From positions 62,001 to 126,000 of the forward strand of contig CASDVP010000001.1 of the NCBI GenBank assembly GCA_949284445.1: DNA of 64,000 nt, in the 5' to 3' direction. Positions 9,022-17,786 of the stretch are shown here, piece after piece. The number at the start of each line of letters is the position of its first letter. The first letter of the stretch is position 1. The notes below the pieces were generated by a model, which ran no database searches, was not told the origin of the DNA, and saw only the letters and a list, made by a program, of their open reading frames with translations. The DNA comes from an uncultured Bacillota bacterium (GTDB lineage: Bacteria; Bacillota_I; Bacilli_A; RFN20; CAG-288). The translations under genes and the position numbers were made by a program.

Positions 9022-10635
9022 TCAGTTTAACTTATTGTCTCTTTTCTTGATGGCTGCATCGATAAAACCTCTGAAAAGAGGATGGGGTTTATCTGGTCTG
9101 CTCTTAAACTCTGGATGAGCTTGAGTTGCTATGAAGAATGGATGTGATGGAATTTCAATCATTTCAACTATACGATTATCAGGTGAAAAACCAACAGGAA
9201 CCATGCCGTTATCAATAAATGCTTTTCTGAAATCATTGTTGACTTCATAACGATGACGATGTCTCTCAGTGATATGTTTTACACCATATAAAGCATAGGC
9301 TTTGGATTTAGTATCTAAAACACAAGGATAAGATCCAAGACGCATCGTTCCACCTAAATTTTTTACATTGTTCTGTTCAGGCATCAAATGGATGACAGGA
9401 TGCATCGTCGAAGGATTAAATTCAGTAGAATCAGCATCGCTATAGCCGATGACATCTCTTGCGAATTCGATAACAGCTGTTTGTAATCCTAAACAAAGTC
9501 CTAAAAACGGTATGCGTTTTTCTCTTGCATATTTTATAGCTTTAAGCATGCCAGGTATTCCACGGCTTCCAAATCCGCCGGGAACGATGATACCTGAAAC
9601 ATCTTTAAACACTTCATCACAATTCTCATCCTCGATATCTTCAGCTTCAATCCAATGAATATCAACATTGTTATGATAATACCAACCTGCGGCTTTTAAA
9701 GCCTCATTAACAGAGATATAAGCATCATGAAGAGCAGTGTATTTACCAACTAAAGCGATAGACACAGTCTTCTTAGAGGTTTTGATTTTATCAACCATCT
9801 TTTGCCAGATAGTCAGATCCGGTTCAGGGATCGGGATATGAAGCGTTTCACCGACTGCTTGGGCAAAATGCTCTTCTTCTAACATCAATGGTAATTCATA
9901 AACGGTCTCGCAATCTAAATTCGGTAAGACATGATTAGAAGCGACGTTACAGAACAAAGATAATTTATCGATGACATTTTTAGGTATTTCATATTCAGAA
10001 CGACAAACGATGATATCCGGTTGTAAACCCATCGATTGTAACGATTTGACAGCCATCTGTGTCGGTTTAGTCTTCAATTCTTGACTGGCTTTTAAATATG
10101 GGATCAAAGAAACCATCACGATACAGCAATTCTCAACACCGATCTCATGTCTGAATTGACGGATCGCTTCGAAAAATGGTTGTGATTCAATATCGCCGAT
10201 AGTGCCACCGATCTCGACGATGGTTATCTCAGTTTCATCCGCTTGAAAATTGCGATGAAATTTACTCTTTATCTCATTCGTGACATGAGGGATGACTTGA
10301 ACAGTTCCACCTCCATAATCACCATGTCTTTCTTTAGATAAAACAGCTTCATAGATCTTGCCGGTCGTTATATTTGAATTGCAATTTAAAGATTCATCGA
10401 TGAATCTTTCATAGTGACCTAGATCCAAGTCGGTTTCTGTTCCATCATCGGTGACAAAAACTTCACCGTGTTGAATCGGAGACATAGTTCCTGGATCCAC
10501 ATTCAAATATGGATCAAATTTTTGCATAGTCACTCTATAACCACGCGCTTTTAATAATCTGCCTAAAGATGCGGCTGTGATGCCTTTACCCAATCCAGAA
10601 ATAACACCGCCAGTGACAAAAATATACTTTTCCAT
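9022..10635 (-). CDS. pyrG: CTP synthase
   Basis: The 537-residue enzyme makes CTP from UTP, ATP and glutamine. The N-terminal synthetase domain starts MEKYIFVTGGVISGLGKG (P-loop). The C-terminal class I glutamine amidotransferase domain has the oxyanion motif GGFGSRG, the nucleophile Cys in FLGLCLGLQ, and the His-Glu pair in AHPEF. I chose the ATG at 10635, with AAAGGTGA six bases before it, over the GTG at 10641, which would overlap the ribosome-binding site. The upstream CBS gene stops two bases before this start, so translation is probably coupled. I see no strong terminator downstream. Confidence 0.97.
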   Translation of the reverse strand: MEKYIFVTGGVISGLGKGITAASLGRLLKARGYRVTMQKFDPYLNVDPGTMSPIQHGEVFVTDDGTETDLDLGHYERFIDESLNCNSNITTGKIYEAVLSKERHGDYGGGTVQVIPHVTNEIKSKFHRNFQADETEITIVEIGGTIGDIESQPFFEAIRQFRHEIGVENCCIVMVSLIPYLKASQELKTKPTQMAVKSLQSMGLQPDIIVCRSEYEIPKNVIDKLSLFCNVASNHVLPNLDCETVYELPLMLEEEHFAQAVGETLHIPIPEPDLTIWQKMVDKIKTSKKTVSIALVGKYTALHDAYISVNEALKAAGWYYHNNVDIHWIEAEDIEDENCDEVFKDVSGIIVPGGFGSRGIPGMLKAIKYAREKRIPFLGLCLGLQTAVIEFARDVIGYSDADSTEFNPSTMHPVIHLMPEQNNVKNLGGTMRLGSYPCVLDTKSKAYALYGVKHITERHRHRYEVNNDFRKAFIDNGMVPVGFSPDNRIVEMIEIPSHPFFIATQAHPEFKSRPDKPHPLFRGFIDAAIKKRDNKLN

Positions 10636-10637
10636 AA

Positions 10638-11045
10638 TCACTCACCTTTCTCTGATTTAAAGAAATATTCCATGATCGAACGTCTTGTGATGATCCCGAT
10701 GAACACATCCTGATCATCTAATACTGGAATAAAATTCTGATTCAACGCCAATTGATAAAGATCTTCCATTCTACTATTCGATTTGATAGCTATGACTTTG
10801 CGCCCGATAGGCACAGAAGTGATCAGAGTATCTTCAGCCATGTGATAGTTCATCTCATCATGATCTTTGATATACCAGAGAAGATCTCCCTCTGAGATGG
10901 TATCGACATATTTTCCTTTATCATCAAGAATAGGGATGGCAGTATAGTGATAATATCTTAATTTTTCTGCTACTTGTCGGAGCGTAAAAGTATCTTGAAC
11001 ATAGGCGACTTTGCTCTTAGGTATTAAAAAAAACAAGATATTCAT
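10638..11045 (-). CDS. CBS-domain protein upstream of pyrG
   Basis: The protein has 135 residues and consists of a tandem pair of CBS motifs: AEKLRYYHYTAIPILDDKGKY and YQLALNQNFIPVLDDQDVF, each ending in an (I)ITRRS- or SEGDL-like turn. Such pairs bind adenine nucleotides or other ligands and usually sense energy state. No second domain is attached. I chose the ATG at 11045; the longer reading frame adds 11 hydrophobic residues upstream. A TATAAT ends ten bases before this ATG, so the mRNA may be nearly leaderless. It forms an operon with pyrG, where a nucleotide-sensing role would be sensible but is only inferred. Confidence 0.75.
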   Translation of the reverse strand: MNILFFLIPKSKVAYVQDTFTLRQVAEKLRYYHYTAIPILDDKGKYVDTISEGDLLWYIKDHDEMNYHMAEDTLITSVPIGRKVIAIKSNSRMEDLYQLALNQNFIPVLDDQDVFIGIITRRSIMEYFFKSEKGE

Positions 11046-11055
11046 AACGAAGAAA

Positions 11056-11061
11056 ATTATA
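11056..11061 (-). promoter_or_regulatory. -10 element of the CBS-pyrG operon
   Basis: Perfect TATAAT on the minus strand, ten bases before the ATG at 11045. No convincing -35 element and no Shine-Dalgarno are visible. Confidence 0.5.
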
Positions 11062-11228
11062 CAATAAACAACATTCACTTTTAAGAACTAGTTTTTATAG
11101 TTTAGTATTAATAACGAACATCATAAAAGCTTAAATAAACTCAGATGAGAAAAAATGATGTGATTTAGGCTACATATTTACAAAAAAAATTAATATACCA
11201 ATTACTAAAATTTATATAAATTGTTTGA

Positions 11229-12260
11229 TTAAAGTTTACACTTCTTCTCGACTTTTAAATCTTTAGTCAATTCTCTTTTGATCAGCATATCATCGATCTC
11301 TTGCTCTGAATAGAATTCATTTAATCTCTTGTAATAAGTGCTGCTTTTATTGATATCTCCATCCGGAGTCTTAGTGGCATCAATCAATGAAAAGAAAGTA
11401 TCTTTTACCATATCGCTTAAATCCAAAAGGAAATTTTTAGCTTTCAATTGTTCTTTTAAGCCATTAGGTAAACTTTGAATGATATTTAATGGTGTTTTTT
11501 GTGTGTTGAAATATCTCTGTACATCACTGACGGTGGCATTATCATGTTCGATCAAATTGTAATAGCTAGCCATCAAGAAGTTATAGTTGAAGAAATCAAA
11601 AACCGAATATGTGAAGTCTTTAGCTTTTTCCATACTGGATGAAAAGGAATAGACATTATGTCTTTGTAAAGATATGCTAGCTAAAGTGATAGATGCAACG
11701 ACAGAGATCGGATTATATTCGTAGACTTTCTTAGCTGCCTCATATGCTTCATCATACCTTTTTAAAACGAATAAAAGCTGGGCTTTATTCTCTAATATTT
11801 CAGGAAGGTTGATATCAAGGTTGATGACTGATCTTTCTGGATACCATTTATTGCATAAAGTCTTTTCAAATCCATTTCGATAATATCTGAAAACAGCTGT
11901 TGGTAATCTAGAAGCAATTCTAGTCTTTTCAATAGCTTCATCCATCTGTTTTTCAATGGCTGATAAACTATCTAAAGCTTCTTGGAATTTCTTTTGATAA
12001 ACCAGCTTTTGAATCGAATCCATCTTTTTATCATAACTGGTGCGGTTCTTGGATTTGATATAACTGAGCAAAGCTCTTTTATCTTCTTTATTCGCTTTTT
12101 TAACGATATCATCAAGAAGTTTATTCATCTCTTCTTCGAATTCTTCATAGTAAATCGCATCTTTAGATTCATTTAACGCATTAAAAATAGTATCGATGTC
12201 TTTTTTGGCATCGCCTGTGAAACGCGCTTTGATCTTCTCAATAACTTCTTGAATGTTCAT
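11229..12260 (-). CDS. Helical-repeat (TPR-like) protein of unknown function
   Basis: I do not recognise a named family. The 343 residues are almost all predicted amphipathic helix, charged and with no signal peptide or membrane span, so it is probably cytoplasmic. One stretch (NKAQLLFVLKRYDEAYEAAKKVYEYNP) has the spacing of a TPR unit, and an earlier one (YQKKFQEALDSLSAIEKQMDEA) looks like another. TPR folds serve as protein-binding scaffolds. A TATAAT at 12271-12276 ends ten bases before the ATG, with no Shine-Dalgarno, the same arrangement as the CBS gene. It lies downstream of the BusR-like gene but behind that gene's terminator, so it is a separate unit. Confidence 0.65.
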   Translation of the reverse strand: MNIQEVIEKIKARFTGDAKKDIDTIFNALNESKDAIYYEEFEEEMNKLLDDIVKKANKEDKRALLSYIKSKNRTSYDKKMDSIQKLVYQKKFQEALDSLSAIEKQMDEAIEKTRIASRLPTAVFRYYRNGFEKTLCNKWYPERSVINLDINLPEILENKAQLLFVLKRYDEAYEAAKKVYEYNPISVVASITLASISLQRHNVYSFSSSMEKAKDFTYSVFDFFNYNFLMASYYNLIEHDNATVSDVQRYFNTQKTPLNIIQSLPNGLKEQLKAKNFLLDLSDMVKDTFFSLIDATKTPDGDINKSSTYYKRLNEFYSEQEIDDMLIKRELTKDLKVEKKCKL

Positions 12261-12270
12261 GTTCGTAATT

Positions 12271-12276
12271 ATTATA
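12271..12276 (-). promoter_or_regulatory. -10 element of the TPR-like gene
   Basis: Perfect TATAAT on the minus strand, ten bases before the ATG at 12260, implying a 5' leader of only a few bases. The -35 is not recognisable. Confidence 0.5.
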
Positions 12277-12292
12277 GATTATTTAAATGTGT

Positions 12293-12324
12293 AAAAAAGG
12301 CTACAAGCTCGAAAACCTGTAGCC
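12293..12324 (-). terminator. Terminator of the BusR-like gene
   Basis: Seven-bp stem GGCTACA/TGTAGCC with a 12-base loop, followed on the minus strand by six T. It lies 25 bases after the stop at 12349. Confidence 0.85.
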
Positions 12325-12348
12325 GATTTTATTCTATTTGTTCAAATA

Positions 12349-12993
12349 TTAAGCGTTTTGTTCAAGAACACCATAGGTGAGGAAGGAGAGAACACGGTCA
12401 AAGGTGAGATTATCTTTGCCGACAAAGATCAAACGATCACCTGAATGGAGAACAAAATCTGGACCAACAGATTGTCTAGCGATATTATCGGAGCCGATGA
12501 CTGCAACGATAGTAGCTTCGGTATAGTTCCAGAAAAAGACTTCACCGATGGTTTTACCATCGATCCAAGAATTTTGTGGAATTTCAGCTTGAGAGAATTT
12601 CACAGCTTCGGTTGTTTGATAAGTGAAAGAATCTTTCATATCATCGATAGCAGTGATGATCTTTTCTTGTAATTCTTTTTGTTGATCTAATAATTTTTCA
12701 AGGGTTGCATATTTGTCTTTGATCTGTGTTTCAGCTTTCCATTTGTTAGCAAATTCTTGAGCGTGAAGAACAGAATCGACGAAGACACCAACACCTCTCT
12801 TGGAAGAGACGACTTTATCTTTTTCCAAGATATTTAAGGCTTTTCTCACTGTTTCGGGAGAAACACCATAGGAAGCACCTAAGATTGAACGTCCTTTTAA
12901 AAGGGTTCCTTCAGGATATTCACCGGTTAAAATCTTACCGCAGACATCCTGAGCGATTTTGATGTAACGAGGAGTAGATCTTTCTTTAGCCAT
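12349..12993 (-). CDS. GntR-type repressor with RCK_C domain (BusR-like)
   Basis: The 214 residues hold a GntR winged helix (residues ~8-75; PRYIKIAQDVCGKILTGEYP, then SPETVRKALNILEKDKVVSSKRGVGVFV), a coiled-coil linker (~90-125), and a C-terminal RCK_C/TrkA-C domain (TIVAVIGSDNIARQSVGPDF, SGDRLIFVG). This order is that of BusR, the c-di-AMP-responsive repressor of the betaine transporter busAB in streptococci and lactococci. Binding of c-di-AMP is inferred. I chose the ATG at 12993 with GGAGG before it; a longer frame to 13068 adds 25 unlike residues. No busAB is near. The divergent neighbours encode membrane transport proteins, the likely targets, besides autoregulation. Confidence 0.8.
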   Translation of the reverse strand: MAKERSTPRYIKIAQDVCGKILTGEYPEGTLLKGRSILGASYGVSPETVRKALNILEKDKVVSSKRGVGVFVDSVLHAQEFANKWKAETQIKDKYATLEKLLDQQKELQEKIITAIDDMKDSFTYQTTEAVKFSQAEIPQNSWIDGKTIGEVFFWNYTEATIVAVIGSDNIARQSVGPDFVLHSGDRLIFVGKDNLTFDRVLSFLTYGVLEQNA

Positions 12994-13374
12994 TGTTATA
13001 ATTCCTCCATGAAATAAACTAAATAAATTATAGTTGAAGATAAGCTGAGAAGCAACAAAAAAACGCATATTTTATTAGCTAGCGATTTTATTTTTACTTT
13101 GAGTTGCTTTTAAGAATATAGTTTATATAGCATTATTTTTTGATTTTAATTGCGATGAGACAAAAACTAAAACAACTCAAAATAAATCATCATATCGAGA
13201 AAGTGAAAAAACATAAATTTAATACGAGATTTGATCACGTGATTAACAATCGATTTGAAATCACCTTAATCTAAATATTAAGTGTATTAATTTTGTAATA
13301 TATATTGTAAAATATAGCACTATTTTAGATAATATTTATTTGATGTTATTAAAATAAAAAGCAGGTGAAAATAT
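12994..13374. promoter_or_regulatory. 381-bp divergent regulatory region, BusR-like gene and transport operon
   Basis: No gene is visible. It holds a perfect palindrome ATCACGTGAT (13234-13243), a 9-bp inverted repeat TTTGAGTTG (13098-13106) and CAACTCAAA (13173-13181), and an imperfect dyad ATTTTGTA/TGTAAAAT (13290-13313) overlapping the -35 of the rightward promoter. All are candidate operators for the divergently encoded repressor; none is proven. Confidence 0.5.
13305..13333 (+). promoter_or_regulatory. Putative promoter of the membrane-protein/ABC/DUF1538 operon
   Basis: TTGTAA (13305-13310) and GATAAT (13328-13333) with a 17-bp spacer, 41 bp before the ATG at 13375. The -35 is overlapped by a dyad. 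Confidence 0.45.
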
Positions 13375-14613
13375 ATGGAAAATCTTAAATATTTATTCAA
13401 ATCATTATTCAGCAACAAAACCATTGTTGAAGGTCGTCACAAGCCTTGGTATTTTGCGATAATTTTCTTCATCTTAGGTGTTGTTCTCACTTGGATTCCA
13501 GTTCTTACTTCTGGCTATACAGCTAATAATTCTACCTTCTTCACCAGCAATGCTAGCCAAGAAGCCGATAGAGGCTTAAATTATATGATGAGTGAACAAT
13601 ACTTCCAAGAAGGTGTCACCATCGTTGAAAATGTTAACGATAAAAATAAATTAGCCTTAAATCTCACCGGTGTCGATGCTTTTTCTAGAGATGATACTTG
13701 GGATAACGAATACAACGGTGCTAACGATAATGGTAAACCTCTTACTAAAGCCACTTTCACTGATAACGAAAATAGTTTTTTACATTCAAATGTCGCTGCT
13801 ACTAATTCATCATACACTTACTATTTCGATGCAGTTGCTGTCGATACTAGTGATTCTATCAACCAAAACAACAGTTCAACATCCGCTTCGACAGAAACTG
13901 AAAACACCTCGAAAAGAAGTGTCGTTCTAGAGATTTACTTCTTACCAGATGTCTATATCACCGGTAACGATAATCAAATGAAAAATTATTTCAGTAATTT
14001 CATCTCCGGAATCATCTTAGGTGTGAACACTTCTGGTAACGCTACTAGATATTCACATTCTTACATCATTTTCACACCTGATTCAGTGAGTATCGCTGTC
14101 GCTCCGTTAAAGAGCAGCATCGGTGGTTCTTTCACTCATGCTCAATCCGGTTATATCAATGATGGCTTAAAATATTTGAAAGCTGAAACTGGTAAAACAC
14201 TTTATTCTTATTTGAATAATGTTGAAAACAAAACCAGATTAGAGATGTTTGCTGATTTCTTCCACAACACTGCTAAACAGAGCCAGATCAACTCAGTTTG
14301 GATCAACGTCGCTATCTTAAGCGGTGTCGTCGTCGGATTAGAGCTCTTATCTGCTCTCGTCATCTTCTTCTTGCATAGAAGAAAGACTTCTGCTTATAAA
14401 GATGTGAATTTCTGGACTGCGATGAAAGAAGCGATGACTTTAGGCTTCACACCTTGTATCTTAGGCATGGCTTTAGGATTTATGGGCTTTGTTTATAATA
14501 TCACTCTCGTCATTTCTGGTATCTTGTTAAGAACTGTTTGGATCAACAATAAGATCTCACCAGTCACCACTGATAACAATAGCAACAAACCTTTGTATCA
14601 AGCCAGATCATAA
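13375..14613 (+). CDS. Membrane protein with large extracytoplasmic loop (DUF1189-like?)
   Basis: The protein has 412 residues. One transmembrane helix lies at ~26-46, followed by ~265 polar, Ser/Thr/Asn-rich residues that should lie outside, then three or four helices near the C-terminus and a short cytoplasmic tail. The layout resembles DUF1189 proteins such as YvdJ, but no motif makes that certain. AGGTGA stands before the ATG. It is the first gene of a likely operon of same-strand genes reaching 20827 and faces the BusR-like repressor. It may be a partner of the ABC exporter encoded 46 bases downstream; that is inference from position. Confidence 0.6.
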   Translation: MENLKYLFKSLFSNKTIVEGRHKPWYFAIIFFILGVVLTWIPVLTSGYTANNSTFFTSNASQEADRGLNYMMSEQYFQEGVTIVENVNDKNKLALNLTGVDAFSRDDTWDNEYNGANDNGKPLTKATFTDNENSFLHSNVAATNSSYTYYFDAVAVDTSDSINQNNSSTSASTETENTSKRSVVLEIYFLPDVYITGNDNQMKNYFSNFISGIILGVNTSGNATRYSHSYIIFTPDSVSIAVAPLKSSIGGSFTHAQSGYINDGLKYLKAETGKTLYSYLNNVENKTRLEMFADFFHNTAKQSQINSVWINVAILSGVVVGLELLSALVIFFLHRRKTSAYKDVNFWTAMKEAMTLGFTPCILGMALGFMGFVYNITLVISGILLRTVWINNKISPVTTDNNSNKPLYQARS

Positions 14614-14659
14614 CTTTTAGTCGTTCTTATTCGTCTTATGTCGTCGGTATTTGTGAAAA

Positions 14660-17600
14660 ATGTTAATTTTAAATAATTTAGTCAAAGATTATCTCATTCA
14701 AGATAACAAACCTGTACATGCTTTAAAGAATATTTCTTTAGAATTTTCTGATACAGGTTTTGTGAGCATTTTAGGTCCATCCGGTTGTGGAAAAACCACT
14801 CTTTTAAACATCATAGGCGGTCTTGATAAATACACATCTGGTGATGTCATCATCAATGGTCATTCAACTAAGGGATATACTGATCAAGATTGGGATGCTT
14901 ATCGTAATCGAGAGATAGGAATCGTCTTTCAAAGCTATAACCTGATACCTCATCTGACGGTTAAAGGCAATGTGGAATTAGCGATGACACTTTCTGGTGT
15001 CAACCTTAAAGAAAGAAGCGAAAAAGCGATCAAAGCTTTAAAATCAGTAGGTTTAGAGGAACAGATCAATAAAAAGCCGAATCAGCTCTCAGGTGGTCAG
15101 ATGCAAAGAGTCGCTCTGGCTAGAGCTTTAGTCAATGAACCCAATATCATCTTAGCTGATGAACCGACAGGTGCTCTTGATTCCAACACCTCTATTCAGG
15201 TGATGGATATCTTAAAAGAGATCTCTAAAACTAAACTAGTCATAATCGTTACTCATAACGAAGAATTAGCCTCAAAATATTCAGATCGCATCATCCGAGT
15301 TTCTGATGGTCAGGTGATCTCTGATTCCAAAATGAATCTATCGACTGAAAAAGATCAGATCGAAAAGATGCTCATCGAAGAAAAAGCTAAACAGGCAAGT
15401 CTCAAACCAGCTTTAAAACAAAAATTATCTTTAAAAGAGAGGATCAAAGCTTTCTTTAATAGAAAAGACAAACATACTTCGATGTCTTATACGACTGCAT
15501 TAGGGATCTCGGGCAGAAATCTTTTGACTAAAAAAGGTAAGACTATCATCACCGCTATCGCTGCTTCTTTTGGAATCATCGGTGTCGGATTAGTCTTAGC
15601 TCTTTCTAATGGTTTTACCAACTATGTCAATCGTATGGAAGCAGAGACGATGTCTCAATTCCCGATGACTATAGAAAAATACGGTTATAATTTCGTCAAT
15701 CCTAGCGATGAACAACTAGAAAAATATCCTGATGAGGATGTCGTTCATGTCGTTGAACCTATCCATTCTAATATTCACACCAATAACATCACTAAAGACT
15801 TCATCACTTATTTAAACAACATCAATAATGAAGAAGAAATAGCTAAAATCAGATATAACTATTCGATAGGAATGAACGTCATTTCTCGCTATGAGACCGA
15901 ACCGAATAGTTATGTTTATAGCGCTGTTAAAACCTCTCAGCAATCCTATGTTCAATCCTTAGCTTCTTCAATGCTTGGGGGCGGTAGTGATTGGAAAGAA
16001 TTACCAGCTTCTAAAGATCAGATCTTAGAACAATATGATGTCTTAAAAGGCGAATACCCAGATGAAGAGAGCAATTTAGATGTCGATGAAAATAACATCC
16101 CTGATCAAGATGTTTTCAACCTAGTTCTAGTGGTTGATTCACGCAATTCTTTATCGACTAGCACTATGACTTCTTTAGGATTGAATCCTCAAGAAAAAGA
16201 TTATTCGTTTGATGATCTGTTAGGATTAGAATTCAAATATGTTCCTTCTGATGATTATTACGGTGATCCAATCCCTGTTTCTGAGCTCAGCGAAGACGGT
16301 GAAAGCATTCCTACACCCACACCTGGTTTTTACTTTAAAGAAGATGTGACGATCACTGACATCATGAATGTTTTGAATCAGATAGGTGATGAAAATTTTG
16401 ATGCGACACAGCTCTTTGATTTGTTCGATTTACCATCTGCTGAATATATAACTGAAGCGATGAATGATCCTACTGTCTATGCGATATTGTCTCCGCTTCT
16501 ATCAAGCAATTATATGAACACGCTAAAACTTCTTGAAATATTAAATAAGGTTCAGAATAACCAAAGCGTCACAAACGAAGACTTACAGGCTTTATTCGCA
16601 CCTTTAGCTGATGTTCCTGATAAGAGAGCAGAATTTGGCACTGCTCTAAGAGATGCGATCAGAGCTCTGAGAGAAACCAATGCTTTCGCCCCCTATTTCA
16701 ATAAACAGCTTTACTATTATGAGAGTCCTGATAACGATCAGATTCGATTACGCAATCTTTATTCTGGAAATAATGGTGTTAAGACTCGAACCTTAAGAAT
16801 CTCAGCGATTTTAAGACAAAAAGACACGACTTCTTTAGGATTATTATCAACTGGAGTCTATTATCCTAAAACACTTACTTACCAAGCTTTCTATGATAAT
16901 TCCGTTTCAAAAATCGCTAAAGAATTCAAAAATCATATCCTATTCGCTCCCGCTCAAGCTGACTTTGCAGGTATCTTCACTGAAGTTATAGATAGTATTG
17001 TTTCTGGAGAGAATGTAAACGAAGCGGCTTTAAAAATCTTTGAGAACTTTGAAATCAAAGCTTTAAATATCATCAACAACGCTAATCCTTTCACAAACAG
17101 CTCTAGCATATCTGACTATATGGATTTACGTTTAGAACTAGGAAGCGATTTTGTCATTCCGGATTCGATCTCTGCGGATACTGATTTCTTAGATCCTCAG
17201 TTATACACAAATTTTGTGACTAACATCACTATCTATCCGACTGATTATGATTGCAAACAACAAGTCATAGATTATTTAAACGCTTATAATGAGGGTAAAG
17301 CTGAAGATGATCAGATCATGTATACAGACGTTGGCCAAACAGCTACCGATATCGTCGGTCAGATCGTTTCCGTCATCTCAGCTGTCTTGATAGCTTTTGC
17401 ATCCATCTCTCTAGTGGTCTCATCAGTCATGATCGCCATCTTGATCTATTCATCAGTGGTGGAAAGAACTAAAGAAATCGGTGTTTTACGTTCGATAGGT
17501 GCTAGAAAGAAAGATGTCAGTCGCTTGTTCAAAGCTGAAGCCGTCATCATAGGTTTATTATCCGGACTTTTCGGTGTCGTATTCACATATTTGGTATCTT

Positions 17601-17785
17601 TACCAATTTCTGGTATTCTAAATATAGTATTTCCCGATGTGGCGTTAGGTCAAATCTGTTTCCTAAATCCATTACATGCTGTTTTATTAATATTAATTTC
17701 TGCGGTGTTGACTTATATCGCTTCTTTGATTCCATCAAGGATCGCTGCTAGAAAAGATCCTGTGACTTGTTTGAGGACCGAATGA
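14660..17785 (+). CDS. MacB-type ABC transporter, fused ATPase and permease
   Basis: The 1041 residues combine an ABC ATPase (Walker A GPSGCGKT at 39-46, signature LSGGQ at 143-147, Walker B IILADEP) with an FtsX-type permease. One helix near residue 300 leads to a ~570-residue extracytoplasmic domain, and three helices close the protein, with the conserved segment ERTKEIGVLRSIGARKKDV. This is the MacB/LolCDE-like mechanotransmission type, which moves peptides, lipids or lipoproteins rather than importing nutrients. The start ATG has no clear Shine-Dalgarno. UGA is the stop, and the next ATG follows after one base, so it is coupled to the DUF1538 gene. Substrate unknown. Confidence 0.88.
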   Translation: MLILNNLVKDYLIQDNKPVHALKNISLEFSDTGFVSILGPSGCGKTTLLNIIGGLDKYTSGDVIINGHSTKGYTDQDWDAYRNREIGIVFQSYNLIPHLTVKGNVELAMTLSGVNLKERSEKAIKALKSVGLEEQINKKPNQLSGGQMQRVALARALVNEPNIILADEPTGALDSNTSIQVMDILKEISKTKLVIIVTHNEELASKYSDRIIRVSDGQVISDSKMNLSTEKDQIEKMLIEEKAKQASLKPALKQKLSLKERIKAFFNRKDKHTSMSYTTALGISGRNLLTKKGKTIITAIAASFGIIGVGLVLALSNGFTNYVNRMEAETMSQFPMTIEKYGYNFVNPSDEQLEKYPDEDVVHVVEPIHSNIHTNNITKDFITYLNNINNEEEIAKIRYNYSIGMNVISRYETEPNSYVYSAVKTSQQSYVQSLASSMLGGGSDWKELPASKDQILEQYDVLKGEYPDEESNLDVDENNIPDQDVFNLVLVVDSRNSLSTSTMTSLGLNPQEKDYSFDDLLGLEFKYVPSDDYYGDPIPVSELSEDGESIPTPTPGFYFKEDVTITDIMNVLNQIGDENFDATQLFDLFDLPSAEYITEAMNDPTVYAILSPLLSSNYMNTLKLLEILNKVQNNQSVTNEDLQALFAPLADVPDKRAEFGTALRDAIRALRETNAFAPYFNKQLYYYESPDNDQIRLRNLYSGNNGVKTRTLRISAILRQKDTTSLGLLSTGVYYPKTLTYQAFYDNSVSKIAKEFKNHILFAPAQADFAGIFTEVIDSIVSGENVNEAALKIFENFEIKALNIINNANPFTNSSSISDYMDLRLELGSDFVIPDSISADTDFLDPQLYTNFVTNITIYPTDYDCKQQVIDYLNAYNEGKAEDDQIMYTDVGQTATDIVGQIVSVISAVLIAFASISLVVSSVMIAILIYSSVVERTKEIGVLRSIGARKKDVSRLFKAEAVIIGLLSGLFGVVFTYLVSLPISGILNIVFPDVALGQICFLNPLHAVLLILISAVLTYIASLIPSRIAARKDPVTCLRTE

Positions 17786-17786
17786 T

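Noticed and set aside
10636-10641. GTG at 10641 as the pyrG start
   Set aside because: It sits on the AGGTGA ribosome site; the ATG at 10635 has correct spacing.
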